Source of the DNA: Bradyrhizobium sp.
GTDB taxonomy: Bacteria > Pseudomonadota > Alphaproteobacteria > Rhizobiales > Xanthobacteraceae
Length of the DNA: 7,052 nt
Direction: 5' to 3'
NCBI GenBank assembly: GCA_025960445.1
Contig: JAICIT010000128.1
Location: 1-7,052 of the forward strand
The notes beneath the pieces were generated by a model that did no database searches, was not told the DNA's origin, and worked only from the letters and a program-made list of their open reading frames with translations. Both the position numbers and the translations under genes were made by a program. Positions 6,850-7,052 of this stretch are shown here, piece after piece; position 1 is the first letter of the stretch, and each line of letters starts with the position of its first letter.

Positions 6850-6951
6850 ATGCCGGGGCTTTGCGGCACTGAGCTCCCGCGCAAACGCACATCGACCAGC
6901 TCGGATACGCGATTCTAATCGGCGAACAACGAGCGTAGATTTTGAGGGTGC

Positions 6952-6966
6952 CTCGCCTCCGGCGAG
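6952..6966. repeat. Inverted repeat, 6 bp stem with 3 base loop, in the leader of the next gene
   Basis: CTCGCC (6952-6957) pairs exactly with GGCGAG (6961-6966) around TCC. It ends about 40 bases before the GTG at 7007. An A-rich stretch (6974-6988) and the ribosome binding site follow. It may shape the 5' leader of the next gene; chance is also possible. The rest of the spacer 6735-7006 shows no convincing gene: minus-strand frames there have no family resemblance. Confidence 0.3.
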
Positions 6967-7006
6967 ACCGCGCAACAAAAAGAAAAGATCGATAAGGGAG
7001 AACACC

Positions 7007-7052
7007 GTGCAACGACGAATTCCTGTTTTCAATCTCGCAGCCATTCCACTGG
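7007..7052 (+). CDS. Start of a further gene, possibly an exported protein (3' end outside the window)
   Basis: A GTG at 7007-7009 is preceded by TAAGGGAG (6993-7000) with a 6-base gap, an excellent ribosome binding site. It closely resembles the one before the binding-protein gene. The 15 visible codons read (M)QRRIPVFNLAAIPL, with a twin arginine at positions 3-4 followed by hydrophobic residues. This is the look of a signal peptide start, as in MDRRQFL of the upstream binding protein. It could be a second solute-binding protein or another exported enzyme of the same pathway, but 46 bases are too few to name a family. The frame is open to the right edge. Spacing of 272 bases from the importer operon allows either its own promoter or read-through. 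Confidence 0.5.
   Translation, partial: MQRRIPVFNLAAIPL

Noticed and set aside
5928..6890. Long antisense open frame (320 codons) opposite the binding-protein gene
   Set aside because: It is a shadow of a well-supported gene in GC-rich DNA. The product is low in family-like motifs and rich in Arg/Val/Gly.
6910..6921. CGATTCTAATCG, a 5+2+5 palindrome that could be a second operator
   Set aside because: The arms share only GAT with the 4077-4094 site and are short; not enough to call a regulator site.
6936..6941. TAGATT as a possible -10 box for the gene at 7007
   Set aside because: The matching -35 position holds TTCTAA, a poor match, so no promoter call is made.
6718..7044. Minus-strand open frames across the spacer after the binding-protein gene
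   Set aside because: Arg/Ser-rich translations without family resemblance or a good ribosome binding site. They overlap the end of the binding-protein gene and the start of the next gene.

Overview
The window looks like GC-rich chromosomal DNA from an alphaproteobacterium, probably Hyphomicrobiales (Bradyrhizobium/Rhodopseudomonas-like). This is judged from protein style, a twin-arginine signal on an ABC solute-binding protein and Shine-Dalgarno sequences of the AAGGGAG type. Taxonomy is an inference from reading only. No mobile element, CRISPR array, tRNA or rRNA was seen.

Layout: (1) Bases 1-471 (+) are the 3' end of a ClC-type chloride channel gene, covering its C-terminal CBS-domain pair. 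It converges on the next block and is probably unrelated to it. (2) Bases 501-4032 (-) are a three-gene catabolic operon, in transcription order: a mandelate racemase-type enolase-superfamily enzyme, a GMC flavin oxidoreductase, and a GntR/UTRA regulator. (3) Bases 4033-4118 are a short AT-rich divergent control region. It has back-to-back promoter elements and a perfect 8+2+8 bp palindrome, the best candidate operator for the GntR protein. (4) Bases 4119-6734 (+) are a complete ABC importer of the SsuCBA/TauCBA/NMT1 type: permease, ATPase, then Tat-type binding protein. (5) Bases 6735-7006 are a non-coding spacer with several hairpins. At 7007 a further gene probably starts (GTG with a strong Shine-Dalgarno) and runs off the window.

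How the genes probably work together: the importer brings in a small, probably anionic compound (sulfonate or carboxylate class by family). The GMC enzyme would oxidise an alcohol group. The enolase-superfamily enzyme would abstract a proton alpha to a carboxylate, leading to racemisation, dehydration or isomerisation. The GntR/UTRA protein would sense the substrate or an intermediate and control both divergent promoters through the shared palindrome. The substrate cannot be read from the sequence. The combination of GMC oxidoreductase, MR-type enolase enzyme and SsuABC-like importer under one GntR regulator is the part of the window most likely to be an undescribed pathway.
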